Assembly: GCA_963787195.1 (NCBI GenBank)
Contig: CAWBCI010000070.1
Coordinates: 1-64,000 of the forward strand
Length of the DNA: 64,000 bases
Direction: 5' to 3'
Source: CAWBCI01 sp963787195
GTDB lineage: Bacteria > Bacteroidota > Bacteroidia > Bacteroidales > JAGOPY01
Made by a program: the position numbers and the translations under genes. Below, in pieces: positions 1-8,769 of this stretch. The notes under the pieces are model-generated. The model had not been told where the DNA came from. It did not search any database and was given only the letters and a program-made list of their open reading frames with translations. The number at the start of each line of letters is the position of its first letter. Positions within the stretch are counted from its first letter, which is position 1.

Positions 1-446
1 CAAGCTCTTCCATCTTAAATCGTATTAGATTTTTTCAACTAACCAACACAAAATTAAAAATATTTATAACAAAATTATTTTTTATTCCTGAAACTTAAAT
101 TTTATGAACAAAGTGAATATTAATTTTCATTTGAATAATCCCGATAATGCCGGAGGAAATAAATCCACTCTCACTGAAGCGGAATTATTAACCAGGGCAT
201 GCCTGGGTTTTATACCTCTGATTAGAATTTGTTTTTTCGGAGGATTTAATTTATAGACAGTATATAAAGCTGAAAGGTTGCATAAGTAGATTTATGATGA
301 TGATATTAAGCGCTCTGATCGGTCGGATTCCTGTTTTTTCTTGCAGTTCATAAAAATGAAAAGCTTTTCCTTTTGCCCTATTATATTAAGTGTTACTTTT
401 GCCGGATATAGTATTATTCATTTATTAGTCAGATCTTTTCCGTATT
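1..446. other. Intergenic region upstream of nusB
   Basis: No convincing gene. It is AT-rich. A 50-codon reading frame at 104-256 has no recognisable product and contains a short hairpin (CCAGG-GCATG-CCTGG, 192-206, followed by GTTTTAT), which looks more like the terminator of a gene lying before the window than like coding sequence. The right-hand end carries the predicted nusB promoter. Confidence 0.5.
372..401 (+). promoter_or_regulatory. Predicted nusB promoter
   Basis: TTTG (372-375), an 18-bp spacer and TACTTTTG (394-401) match the Bacteroidota housekeeping consensus TTTG-N19-TAnnTTTG. Transcription would begin around 405-408, about 40 bases before the nusB ATG. Confidence 0.5.
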
Positions 447-1418
447 ATGTTGAGCAGAAGGCATGTAAGAATAAAGGTACTTCAAGCAGTGTATGCCTTT
501 TTTCAGTCTGGCAGAGACGATCTTTCCCAGGGAGAAAAACAACTTATCCATAGTATTGATAAACTTTACGAGCTTTATGTTTATCAATTGGCCCTCATGG
601 TCAAATTAACGGACTTCATTGCCAACCGGGTTGAAGAAGCCAAGAAGAAGTATTTCCCTACCGAAGAAGATCTGGATCCGAATACCCGCTTCATTAATAA
701 CAGATTTATCAAGCAACTGGATGAAAATAAGGACCTCAGAAGAAGAAAAGAGAGGCTGAGAATTTCATGGGTAGAGGATAATAATATGCTCCTGAAAATT
801 TTCAACGATATACGTGAATTGCCTGAATATGCTGCCTATATGTCCGACAGCGTTTCCAATTATAAGAAGGATAAAGAGATCTGGATGGCTATCATTTTAC
901 AGGTGATTGCCAATGACGACTTCCTCCGGAATTATTTTGAAGATAAAAGTATTTTTTGGGGAGATGAAGATTTTGAAACTTCCATCATGATGGTCATCAA
1001 AACTATCAAGGAATATAAGGAATACAATAACCCTGAAACCAGGCTTCCGGAAATATTCAAATCCTCACTTGAAGAAGAAAATGAGCCCAATGAAGACCGG
1101 CAATTCATGATCAAGTTGTTCCGCCAGACAGCCATGCATAGTGAGGAATATGATAAATGGATAGAAAGCCAGGTCGAAAACTGGGAACTTGAAAGGATAG
1201 CCCTGATGGATATGATCATCATGAAACTTGCCCTGGCAGAACTTATTAATTTTCCTTCCATTCCTGTTAAAGTGACGATTAACGAATACATTGAGATATC
1301 AAAATCATACAGTTCATTAAAGAGTAAGCTATTTATAAATGGCATCCTTGATAAACTGAGCACTAAACTGAAGGAAGAAGGCGTGATCCGGAAATCGGGC
1401 CGCGGCCTCATAGAATAA
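447..1418 (+). CDS. nusB: Transcription antitermination factor NusB (long Bacteroidota form)
   Basis: NusB binds boxA RNA together with ribosomal protein S10 and promotes antitermination on rRNA operons. The N-terminus (MLSRRHVRIKVLQAVYAFFQ, residues 1-20) is the conserved first NusB helix. The C-terminal third (about residues 205-310) carries the familiar NusB core with WELERIALMDMIIMKLALAE and PVKVTINEYIEISKSY. At 323 residues it is more than twice the length of the roughly 140-residue proteobacterial protein, because a charged helical insertion separates the first helix from the core; this is usual in Bacteroidota. The ATG at 447 gives exactly the conserved N-terminus. It lies about 45 bp before gcvT and may be cotranscribed with it. 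Confidence 0.93.
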   Translation: MLSRRHVRIKVLQAVYAFFQSGRDDLSQGEKQLIHSIDKLYELYVYQLALMVKLTDFIANRVEEAKKKYFPTEEDLDPNTRFINNRFIKQLDENKDLRRRKERLRISWVEDNNMLLKIFNDIRELPEYAAYMSDSVSNYKKDKEIWMAIILQVIANDDFLRNYFEDKSIFWGDEDFETSIMMVIKTIKEYKEYNNPETRLPEIFKSSLEEENEPNEDRQFMIKLFRQTAMHSEEYDKWIESQVENWELERIALMDMIIMKLALAELINFPSIPVKVTINEYIEISKSYSSLKSKLFINGILDKLSTKLKEEGVIRKSGRGLIE

Positions 1419-1463
1419 AATTACAGCTAACTGAATTAAATAATTTCTAAATCTTTTTTGGCG

Positions 1464-2552
1464 ATGAAAAATACAGCTTTTTATGAGATCCATAAAACGT
1501 TTGGAGGAAAGATCATACCTTTTGCAGGTTATAATATGCCGGTGCAGTTCGAAGGAGTTATTGCAGAACACGAAACGGTGAGAAAGAGTGTTGGAGTTTT
1601 CGATGTTTCTCATATGGGTGAATTCTGGATAAAAGGCCCCAAGGCATTTGAACTGGTACAACGCGTGACCAGCAACGATGTAGCAAAGCTGACTGACGGA
1701 AAAATTCAGTACAGTTGTTTTCCGAATGACAAGGGCGGAATTGTGGATGATTTGCTGGTTTATCGCATGAATGCTGAAGAATACCTGCTGGTGGTGAACG
1801 CCGCAAATATCGATAAAGACTGGGCCTGGGTGAATCTCCAGAATATCCACGATGTGCCTCTCAGCAATGCATCTGACGCGACTTCCCAATTAGCCATACA
1901 GGGACCGAAAGCTTTGGAAACCCTTCAGAAGCTTACCAAAACGGATCTTTCTGAGATACCTTATTATACATTCAAATACGGTGAACTTGCAGGCGTTAAA
2001 AATGTACTGATTTCCAATACCGGTTACACCGGTGCCGGCGGCTTTGAAATTTATTTTGAGAACAAAGATGGTATCCATGTCATGAATGCCGTGTTCGAAG
2101 CCGGAAAGGAATTCGGGATCAAGCCCATCGGACTGGCTGCCCGGGATACCCTCCGCCTCGAAATGGGCTTCTGTCTTTATGGAAATGATATCAATGATAC
2201 GACCTCCCCGATAGAAGCAGGCCTTGGATGGATCACCAAATTTACCGAAGGGAATAATTTTATCAATCGTGCTGCCATAGAGAAACAAAAAAAAGAAGGT
2301 GTCAGCAAAAGGCTGCGTGGTTTTGAAATGATCGACAAAGGCATCCCCCGTCAGCATTATGATATTTGTGATAAAGACGGAAAAGTAATTGGCGAGGTCA
2401 CTTCCGGAACTATGTCACCTTCCCTGAAAATAGCCATAGGGATGGGATATGTTGAGATTTCCTCTGCTGAAATCGGGAATGAAATCTACATTAAAATCAG
2501 GGATAAATTATTAAAGGCTAAAATTGTTCCCATTCCTTTTTACAAAAATTAG
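1464..2552 (+). CDS. gcvT: Glycine cleavage system T protein (aminomethyltransferase)
   Basis: T protein transfers the methylene group from aminomethyl-lipoyl H protein to tetrahydrofolate, releasing ammonia. The N-terminal folate-binding fold is evident in KIIPFAGYNMPVQF and FDVSHMGE, followed by LAIQGPKALE, NTGYTGAGGFEIYF and LAARDTLRLEMGFCLYGNDI, and the C-terminal barrel ends with GEVTSGTMSPSLKIAIGMGY. Its 362 residues are full length. The frame is open from a TTG at 1458, but the ATG at 1464 is preferred because homologues begin MKNTA. No gcvH or gcvP is nearby, so the other subunits must be encoded elsewhere, as is common in this phylum. Confidence 0.95.
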   Translation: MKNTAFYEIHKTFGGKIIPFAGYNMPVQFEGVIAEHETVRKSVGVFDVSHMGEFWIKGPKAFELVQRVTSNDVAKLTDGKIQYSCFPNDKGGIVDDLLVYRMNAEEYLLVVNAANIDKDWAWVNLQNIHDVPLSNASDATSQLAIQGPKALETLQKLTKTDLSEIPYYTFKYGELAGVKNVLISNTGYTGAGGFEIYFENKDGIHVMNAVFEAGKEFGIKPIGLAARDTLRLEMGFCLYGNDINDTTSPIEAGLGWITKFTEGNNFINRAAIEKQKKEGVSKRLRGFEMIDKGIPRQHYDICDKDGKVIGEVTSGTMSPSLKIAIGMGYVEISSAEIGNEIYIKIRDKLLKAKIVPIPFYKN

Positions 2553-2591
2553 TAGTAATTTAAGGGCTCAATCAGGGAACATAAATTTTTT

Positions 2592-3533
2592 ATGTCTATT
2601 AAACAGCCTTCATTCAAAGGAAAGATGATCTTCCTGACTTTCCTGATCCTGATACTGCCGGGTATCCGGCCGGCCTCAGGACAGGGTTGCAGCGATGCTG
2701 GTATATGTTCTGCAGCCGGCATAGGTGTAATGGCCCATCCTTTGGATTCACCCACCCGCCTGGCATTGACTGAAACTTTCGGACTGGGTGAAAAAAATAC
2801 ACTGCATTTCAGGACAGAATTCCGGATGGACTGGAATATCTGGACAGGCATTGCGGTTCAGTTTAAATTGCCCTATGAGATAATTTCAGGCAATCTGGCC
2901 TCTACCCAGGGGCCTGGTGATGTGAGCGCCATGTTGAGCCTAAGTATTTATGAGGCTCAGAAGACAGCACTGATCCTGAATATAGGAGGTATTATTCCTA
3001 CCGGTGACTCAGATAAATCGAAGGAAGGGCTTTCCCTGCCGATGGCTTATCAGACAAGCCAGGGAACTTTTGACTTGCTGGCAGGCTTTACATTTCTGTT
3101 CGGGACTATGGATATAGCTGCGGGATATCAGCATAGCTACGGGGGTAATAAAAATCTTTTTACATACGAGCTTTGGAATGGAAATGCTGATGCCCTGACT
3201 TATTATGAATCCGCCCGCCTGAAAAGGGGTGATGACGTCGTATTGAGGCTCCAAAAAAACTTCATCCGTCCAAAAGCTTACTATTCAGTTGCCATCCTGC
3301 CTGTATACCGCTTGCAGGAAGACAGGATCATGAAAGACAATATAGATACTCCGGTGAAGGGCTCTTCAGGGCTCACCCTGAACCTGAACGGAAGCGCAGA
3401 ATTTAAGCTCAGTAAATCCTGGACTTTCAATCTGATAGGTGGGTTCCCGGTTCTAAGGAGGGAATCCATTCCTGACGGTCTCACCCGTACTTTTGTTATA
3501 AGCGCCGGAATCGGGCTAAATTTCCCTGACTGA
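2592..3533 (+). CDS. Predicted outer-membrane beta-barrel protein of unknown function
   Basis: The 313-residue product has an N-terminal signal peptide (hydrophobic stretch IFLTFLILILPGIRPASG, residues 14-31). The rest is rich in alternating hydrophobic/polar strands with aromatic ends, for example FDLLAGFTFLFGTMDIAAGYQ and the final segment ending FVISAGIGLNFPD, which is typical of a small outer-membrane barrel. Two cysteines lie just after the signal (GCSDAGICSA). I recognise no specific family; it resembles the transporter-like barrels annotated as hypothetical in Bacteroidota. It ends about 16 bp before comB, so they probably share a transcript, but nothing shows a functional link. Confidence 0.6.
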   Translation: MSIKQPSFKGKMIFLTFLILILPGIRPASGQGCSDAGICSAAGIGVMAHPLDSPTRLALTETFGLGEKNTLHFRTEFRMDWNIWTGIAVQFKLPYEIISGNLASTQGPGDVSAMLSLSIYEAQKTALILNIGGIIPTGDSDKSKEGLSLPMAYQTSQGTFDLLAGFTFLFGTMDIAAGYQHSYGGNKNLFTYELWNGNADALTYYESARLKRGDDVVLRLQKNFIRPKAYYSVAILPVYRLQEDRIMKDNIDTPVKGSSGLTLNLNGSAEFKLSKSWTFNLIGGFPVLRRESIPDGLTRTFVISAGIGLNFPD

Positions 3534-3549
3534 AAAGCTAAAATTGAAA

Positions 3550-4284
3550 ATGCTAAAGCACTATCGTGACCTGGAAATTTGTTTTACACCCGAAGCCCTT
3601 CGCTACAGTAAGACAAAAGCCCCGCATTTAGTCGTGGTGGTAGATATACTAAGGGCAACATCATCAATTTGTGCGGCATTGCAGCAGGGTGCCGAATCCA
3701 TTATCCCCGTGGCCAGCCTGAGGGAAGCCCGGGCCTGGAAGGCTAAAAACTTTCTCATAGCAGGTGAAAGAGGAGGTGAAAAGCTGCCTTTTGCCGATTT
3801 TGGCAATTCCCCTCTTGAATTTCAATCGGATAGGGTGAAAAATAAAAGCATTGTTTTTACGACGACAAACGGAACCCGCGCCATGAAAAAGGGAGCTAAA
3901 CACGGAACGGTAGTCCTTGGTTCATTTGGAAATCTGGATGCCCTTTCTGAATGGATGCTAAAACGAAGTGAAAATGTGCTGATCCTTTGTTCCGGCAGGG
4001 AAAAACGCTTTAGCCTTGAAGATACTGCCTTTGCAGGGGCCCTGGCTAAAAAACTGATGAACAGCGGATCATTTCAGACAAATGATGATGCGGTGACCGC
4101 GGCTTTGGAATTGTGGGAAATTTCCCGGAAAGATCCCATATCTTTCCTGAAGAATGCCATGCATTATAAGTTACTTGAAAAGCTCGGCCTGGCTGATTCT
4201 TTCGAATTTATACTGTCACGTAATACCTCAGAAGTAATACCGTTACTTATGGGTGATAAAATTATCGATGCTGGAAAAATCTGA
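3550..4284 (+). CDS. comB: 2-phosphosulfolactate phosphatase family protein (ComB)
   Basis: ComB hydrolyses 2-phosphosulfolactate to sulfolactate, a step of coenzyme M synthesis in archaea. Bacterial members are widespread where coenzyme M is absent, so the physiological substrate here is uncertain. Family signatures are VVVDILRATSSICAAL, AGERGGEKLPFADFGNSP, IVFTTTNGTRAM and SGREKRFSLEDTAFAGAL. The length of 244 residues is normal. The ATG at 3550 is chosen over the in-frame TTG at 3544. Sulfolactate or sulfolipid metabolism would be a reasonable context, but no such genes adjoin it. Confidence 0.88.
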   Translation: MLKHYRDLEICFTPEALRYSKTKAPHLVVVVDILRATSSICAALQQGAESIIPVASLREARAWKAKNFLIAGERGGEKLPFADFGNSPLEFQSDRVKNKSIVFTTTNGTRAMKKGAKHGTVVLGSFGNLDALSEWMLKRSENVLILCSGREKRFSLEDTAFAGALAKKLMNSGSFQTNDDAVTAALELWEISRKDPISFLKNAMHYKLLEKLGLADSFEFILSRNTSEVIPLLMGDKIIDAGKI

Positions 4285-4336
4285 TATCAGGTGAACATAA
4301 ATCAATACATTATATTTAATACTAAGAGTAATATTT

Positions 4337-6391
4337 ATGAAAACGAGTAAAACACTAATTGTTTTAATTATGACCATGTTATTATTTTCATGTCAGAACG
4401 GCGAAAAGAATGTAGCAGAAAAGAAGGCCGTGCCTTTCAAATACCAGGTTGATCAATTCGCCGACCTGAAAATTATGCGATACCAGGTGCCTGGTTTTGA
4501 TGCTCTTACACTTCAGCAAAAGAAACTTCTGTATTATCTCAGCCAGGCAACGCTTGCCGGAAGGGATATTATCTGGGACCAGAATTACAAATATAATTTG
4601 GCTATCCGTAAGACATTGGAAGAGATATATAAGAATTACAATGGGGATAAAACTTCGGAAGACTGGAAGAGCTTTATGGTATACCTGAAAAGGGTGTGGT
4701 TCTCTAATGGCATACATCATCATTATTCTATGGATAAGATCATGCCGACATTTCCCGAGACGTATTTTACCAATCTGTTTGATAATTCTCCCGGTTCCGA
4801 ATTCCCCCTGATGCAGGGGCAGGATAAAGACAGTTTCAAAACCTGGGTTACTCAGCAGATATTCGATCCGAACATTGCTCCTAAAAGGGTTTCGCTGGAT
4901 CCCGGCAAAGACATGGTTACCAGTAGTGCCTGCAATTTTTATGAGGATGTCACGCAAAAGGAAGCTGAAGATTTTTACAGCGTGCGGAAAGATCCTTCTA
5001 ACCCTGAACCCATATCATATGGTTTAAATTCCAAACTGGTCAATAAAGATGGGGAGCTTTTAGAAGAAGTATATAAAATTGACGGGCTTTACGGACAGGC
5101 GATCAGTAAAATAGTGGGATGGCTTGAGAAAGCTGCCGGGGTGGCCGAATCACCTGAACAAAAAGCCGGATTGGAAAAACTCATTCAGTATTACCGGAAC
5201 GGGGACCTCAAAACCTGGGACCAGTATAATGTTTTATGGGTACAGGATCTGAAAGACATGGTGGATTATGTGAACGGTTTCATTGAAACTTATGGTGACC
5301 CTTTGGGCATGAAAGCAACCTGGGAAGCCATTTCCGATTTTAAGGACCTGGAAGGGACTAAAAGGGCGGAAATTATCAGCTCTAACGCTCAGTGGTTTGA
5401 AGATCATTCACCTATCGACCCCAGGTTTAGAAAAGAAAAGGTAAAAGGAGTCTCGGCTAAGGTTATAACGGTTGTTCAGCTTGGCGGAGATTGTGATCCA
5501 TCGACTCCAATTGGGATAAACCTGCCGAACGCAGATTGGATCCGCAAGGATTATGGCTCCAAATCAGTCACGATGGATAACATTACTTATGCCTATGATC
5601 AGGCATCACTTGGCAATGGTTTCCTGGAAGAGTTCTGTGCCAGTCCGGAAGAGGTGGATTTGGCTAATAAGTATGGCTACCTGGCAGGCAACCTGCATAC
5701 CGACATGCATGAATGTCTTGGACATGCTTCCGGTCAATTATTGCCAGGCACGAGTTCGGAAGCCCTTAAAAATTATTCTTCAACCTTAGAGGAAGCCCGG
5801 GCCGATCTCTTTGCCCTGTATTATCTGATGGATCCGATTATGGAGGAACTGGAACTGATGCCTAACCAGGATGTGGCCAAAACAGAATACAACAGTTATA
5901 TCCGTAACGGTTTGCTGACCCAGCTGACCCGTATAGAGCCGGGGAAAAATATTGAAGAATCACATATGCGTAACCGTCAGCTTATCAGCATGTGGTGTTA
6001 TGAAAAGGGAAAAGCTGATAGTGTGATCGTGAAGATTGAAAGAAATGGCAAGACTTATTTCCAGGTCAAGGATTATCAAAAACTAAGGGAATTATTTGGT
6101 AAACTGCTTGCTGAGATCCAAAGGATAAAATCGGAAGGTGATTATGAAGCCGGGAAAGCCCTGGTTGAAAATTACGGTGTCAAGGTTGATCAGAAGCTTT
6201 TGAAAGAGGTGAAAGAGCGTTATGCCAAACTCAAACTGGCGCCTTATGGAGGTTTTATTAATCCTATCCTGGATCCGCTTATGGAAGATGGGAAGATCGT
6301 GGATGTGAAACTGGAATATCCGGATGATTTTGCAGGACAGATGATGTATTATTCTAAGAATTATTCATACCTGCCGGTTTATAATAATTAG
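4337..6391 (+). CDS. Dipeptidyl peptidase III-like zinc peptidase (family M49), lipoprotein
   Basis: M49 enzymes release dipeptides from the N-terminus of oligopeptides. The sequence carries the family's HExxGH zinc motif as HECLGH at residues 458-463, and the second zinc-ligand motif as EEARAD at residues 485-490. The N-terminus is a lipoprotein signal with a lipobox ending LLFSC, so the mature protein of about 665 residues would be anchored in the envelope, whereas animal DPP III is cytosolic. This membrane-anchored form is known in Bacteroidota. Its gene faces the cytochrome c gene, with a structured 260-bp spacer between them. Confidence 0.9.
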   Translation: MKTSKTLIVLIMTMLLFSCQNGEKNVAEKKAVPFKYQVDQFADLKIMRYQVPGFDALTLQQKKLLYYLSQATLAGRDIIWDQNYKYNLAIRKTLEEIYKNYNGDKTSEDWKSFMVYLKRVWFSNGIHHHYSMDKIMPTFPETYFTNLFDNSPGSEFPLMQGQDKDSFKTWVTQQIFDPNIAPKRVSLDPGKDMVTSSACNFYEDVTQKEAEDFYSVRKDPSNPEPISYGLNSKLVNKDGELLEEVYKIDGLYGQAISKIVGWLEKAAGVAESPEQKAGLEKLIQYYRNGDLKTWDQYNVLWVQDLKDMVDYVNGFIETYGDPLGMKATWEAISDFKDLEGTKRAEIISSNAQWFEDHSPIDPRFRKEKVKGVSAKVITVVQLGGDCDPSTPIGINLPNADWIRKDYGSKSVTMDNITYAYDQASLGNGFLEEFCASPEEVDLANKYGYLAGNLHTDMHECLGHASGQLLPGTSSEALKNYSSTLEEARADLFALYYLMDPIMEELELMPNQDVAKTEYNSYIRNGLLTQLTRIEPGKNIEESHMRNRQLISMWCYEKGKADSVIVKIERNGKTYFQVKDYQKLRELFGKLLAEIQRIKSEGDYEAGKALVENYGVKVDQKLLKEVKERYAKLKLAPYGGFINPILDPLMEDGKIVDVKLEYPDDFAGQMMYYSKNYSYLPVYNN

Positions 6392-6480
6392 AGTAAGGAT
6401 TTGCTATTTATTTATTTTTGAAATGTAAATATTTAATTATCAGTTTAAACTTTCAGTAGAATATCGAAAAATAAGATTTG

Positions 6481-6569
6481 AAAGGGGGAATATTCCGGGT
6501 AGTTTTTTTCTCACTACTTGCACTGAACGGGGAATTAAGGAGCCCCGTTCAACCCGGGAAGCCCCCTTT
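6481..6569 (+). other. Nested inverted-repeat structure (candidate structured RNA or complex terminator)
   Basis: Three helices nest in 89 bases: AAAGGGGG (6481-6488) with CCCCCTTT (6562-6569); TTCCGGGT (6493-6500) with ACCCGG-g-AA (6552-6560, one bulge); and GAACGGGG (6525-6532) with CCCCGTTC (6543-6550), 10-nt loop. A short TAGT/ACTA helix (6500-6503/6513-6516) could make it a three-way junction. It starts 90 bp after the M49 stop and is followed by TTTAT, so it may act as that gene's terminator. Confidence 0.45.
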
Positions 6570-6603
6570 TATATGTTCATCTTCAATATTTACACAAGTT
6601 TGG

Positions 6604-6629
6604 AAAAATCAGGGCCGGTTCCCCCCTGA
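6604..6629 (-). terminator. Predicted rho-independent terminator of the cytochrome c gene
   Basis: Read on the minus strand, TCAGGG and CCCTGA pair around a 9-nt loop (6609-6629) and are followed by a T run (TTTTTCC). It lies about 25 bp after the stop of the cytochrome c gene. Confidence 0.55.
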
Positions 6630-6654
6630 AAGCCCTACCGGTTAATGAGTCATT

Positions 6655-7629
6655 CTAAGGTTTTGGAGTGAATTTCTGAACCTCGTTATGAACTGGCTTA
6701 AGAGTCCTGAGAAAAGCATAGATTGCTTTGATATCGCTATCCTTCATTCCTGAATACATGACCCAGGGCATGATAGTATTGAAATCTTTCGGGCCCACTT
6801 TTTGAGGAATATATGATGAATCAGCATAAACCTTGAATCTCTTTACAAAGACATCTTCCGACCAGTTTCCCAGGCCGGTTTCTTTATCAGGTGTAAGATT
6901 GGCCGAACGTATGGTTCCTGCAGGAAGGATAAATTCACGCCCGCCCTGGAAGGCTTTTTCAGGAATAATCCTTCCTTTATCAACAACCGTATGACATTCG
7001 ATACATCCAATAGCCAGGTATTTACCATAAGCAACCTGGTTACTTGTATCAGGCGCTTTTTGCGGATTTGCTTTCTTTGGGATGGTGTTCATAATTAAGT
7101 TCATCGGAAAATCAGCATGGGAAGGAGGAATTTCGTTTTTTATAGGTGCAAGAGTTCTCACATAGGCCATGATCGAATAAATGTCTTCAGTATCAAGCTG
7201 GCCGTAAATCAGGTAAGGCATTATGGGAAAAAGAGCTCTGCCGTTTTTGTCAACTCCTTCGGTAATTGCCCTGTATAATTGCCCGTCTGTCCATGACCCT
7301 ATCCCATAGGGAGTGATGTTACGGGAATAAAAAACACCGGGCAAACCTTCTTCAGGCCCGAACCGTTCCCCGCCGGCACCCAGGGTACCGGGTGTGGGAG
7401 GGCCTGCAAAGAGTCCCCAGTCCCGCACCGAATGACAATCCATACACAAAGCCACATGATTGGCAAGGTATTTACCTCTTTCCAGCCTGGCAGGAGTAAT
7501 CTGAACCTTCATATCAGGGGCTTTCCCCACATCGGGCAGCATGAAGCGGAGATAGATATAGGCTGCAACTATTATCAAGACTATTATTCCTAACAACCAC
7601 AGCAGGCCTCTCACAAAAATCTTTTTCAT
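6655..7629 (-). CDS. Membrane-anchored diheme cytochrome c
   Basis: Two CxxCH heme-binding motifs are present, CMDCH in the first half and CIECH in the second, each followed by the methionine-bearing segments expected of class I c-type domains (LFPIMPYLIYGQL and NTIMPWVMYSGM). A single N-terminal transmembrane helix (about residues 7-29) should hold it in the membrane with the hemes outside. This two-domain layout resembles cytochrome subunits of gluconate/alcohol dehydrogenases and other small c-type electron carriers. No dehydrogenase or oxidase gene is adjacent, so its partner cannot be named. It is monocistronic. Confidence 0.88.
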   Translation of the reverse strand: MKKIFVRGLLWLLGIIVLIIVAAYIYLRFMLPDVGKAPDMKVQITPARLERGKYLANHVALCMDCHSVRDWGLFAGPPTPGTLGAGGERFGPEEGLPGVFYSRNITPYGIGSWTDGQLYRAITEGVDKNGRALFPIMPYLIYGQLDTEDIYSIMAYVRTLAPIKNEIPPSHADFPMNLIMNTIPKKANPQKAPDTSNQVAYGKYLAIGCIECHTVVDKGRIIPEKAFQGGREFILPAGTIRSANLTPDKETGLGNWSEDVFVKRFKVYADSSYIPQKVGPKDFNTIMPWVMYSGMKDSDIKAIYAFLRTLKPVHNEVQKFTPKP

Positions 7630-7717
7630 TTTTTGGATTTTTAATTATTGTTCAGATTTACTAACTTGGCCCTCTTTTGGATGATTGGCTGGTTTGGCAT
7701 ACGAATTTAATTTGCCA

Positions 7718-7725
7718 CAAAAGTA
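7718..7725 (-). promoter_or_regulatory. Predicted -7 element of the cytochrome c gene
   Basis: TACTTTTG on the minus strand matches TAnnTTTG, about 90 bases before the start codon. The -33 position shows only a weak ATTG at 21 bp. Confidence 0.35.
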
Positions 7726-7863
7726 AAGGAAATGAATAGCTGAAATCAATGGTTTTCAGTGTTTTAACATATCATTAACAGATTTAAAGAATTGTTTTCA
7801 ATTGAAATTCTTTCATTAAATTAAAAATGTATGTAAAAGCTTTTTAATCAGTAAATTAAAAAT

Positions 7864-8376
7864 ATGAAAAGGAACGACTGCTTGTTAATTTTTGACTGGG
7901 GCGACACTATCATGAAAGATTCAGGATTGGAAGGACCCATGTATCTTTGGAAGGAAGTGGAATGGATCCCCGGGGCTGAAGAAGCCCTTCGAGCTCTCAA
8001 TTCCAGATATCTTTGTTGTATAGCCACCAGCGCCGGACATTCAGGTGTGGAAGAAATGCTGCTTGCTTTAAAAAGGGTAGGAGCTGAGAAATATTTCGAC
8101 TTCTTTTATTCGGCAAAAGAGTTGGGTGTCAGCAAGCCGGATCCCGAATTTTTCAGGAAGGTAGCCGAACGTGTGGGCTTCAAGCCCTCTAATTGTATTA
8201 TGGTAGGAAATTCATATGAGAAAGATATTATAGGTGCCAGGAAATCAGGGATGAAAACTGTATGGCTGAATAGTCTGTCTGAAAATAACGGTGTTCATGC
8301 CGATGCGGATATCATCATCCACAGGATGGATGATTTGGCAAACAAGATAAAACTCCTGAGTCCTATCTGTAAATAA
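7864..8376 (+). CDS. HAD-family hydrolase
   Basis: A small (170-residue) haloacid-dehalogenase-superfamily protein, most likely a phosphatase of unknown substrate. Motif I is IFDWGDTI, so the usual second aspartate of DxDxT is a glycine followed by Asp; this DxGDT variant recurs in one HAD subgroup. Motif II is IATSAG, motif III contains the lysine of VSKPDPEFF, and motif IV is MVGNSYEKDIIGA. The cap region is very short. It converges on groES across a shared hairpin terminator. Confidence 0.82.
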   Translation: MKRNDCLLIFDWGDTIMKDSGLEGPMYLWKEVEWIPGAEEALRALNSRYLCCIATSAGHSGVEEMLLALKRVGAEKYFDFFYSAKELGVSKPDPEFFRKVAERVGFKPSNCIMVGNSYEKDIIGARKSGMKTVWLNSLSENNGVHADADIIIHRMDDLANKIKLLSPICK

Positions 8377-8377
8377 A

Positions 8378-8421
8378 AAAAGCAGGATTTACAGGTTTTT
8401 CAGACCTGGAGTCCTGCTTCT
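8378..8421. terminator. Bidirectional terminator between the HAD and GroES genes
   Basis: AAGCAGGA (8380-8387) pairs with TCCTGCTT (8412-8419), and inside it CAGGT (8392-8396) with ACCTG (8404-8408). It is A-rich before and T-rich within, and serves the two convergent genes whose stops flank it. Confidence 0.6.
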
Positions 8422-8446
8422 GATCCCGGATTTTCTTCCGGAACAA

Positions 8447-8737
8447 TTATATCTCTTCAGTCTCTACCAGCTTGGCCAATATATCAGCATAGGGCAGTAC
8501 CAGATATTTCTTTCCATCAAACTCTATCTCAGTTCCGGCATATTCTTTGAAAAATACTGTATCACCTACTGCGATTTCAATATTTTCAATGTTTGAAATA
8601 GATACCACTTTGGCAAAACGTGGCTTTTCTTTCGCAGAATCAGGGATGATGATCCCAGCTTTTGTGACCTGCTCTTTTTTATTATCACTCATGTCAACGA
8701 TGACATTCTGGTTCACCGGCATTAATTCATTTTGCAT
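8447..8737 (-). CDS. groS: GroES-family co-chaperonin, not linked to groEL
   Basis: GroES forms the heptameric lid of the GroEL chaperonin. The 96-residue product has the family layout: MPVNQNVIVDMSD, the mobile loop with VTKAGIIIPDSAKEKP, then FAKVVSISN, GDTVFFKEYAGTEIEFDGKKY and LPYADILA. It is noticeably diverged from canonical GroES (the loop reads GIII where GIVL is typical), and no groEL lies beside it, unlike the usual groES-groEL operon. It may be a second, specialised co-chaperonin or a relocated groES. A glutaredoxin-like gene lies upstream on the same strand, separated by a tandem-repeat spacer. Confidence 0.85.
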   Translation of the reverse strand: MQNELMPVNQNVIVDMSDNKKEQVTKAGIIIPDSAKEKPRFAKVVSISNIENIEIAVGDTVFFKEYAGTEIEFDGKKYLVLPYADILAKLVETEEI

Positions 8738-8769
8738 TTTTATAGAATTTTAAGTTTATATTTTTGTTT

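Noticed and set aside
104..256. 50-codon open frame before nusB
   Set aside because: No recognisable domain, hairpin inside, low-complexity end; not enough support for a gene.
341..553. 70-codon frame overlapping the start of nusB
   Set aside because: It lies out of frame over the nusB promoter and 5' end and has no family resemblance.
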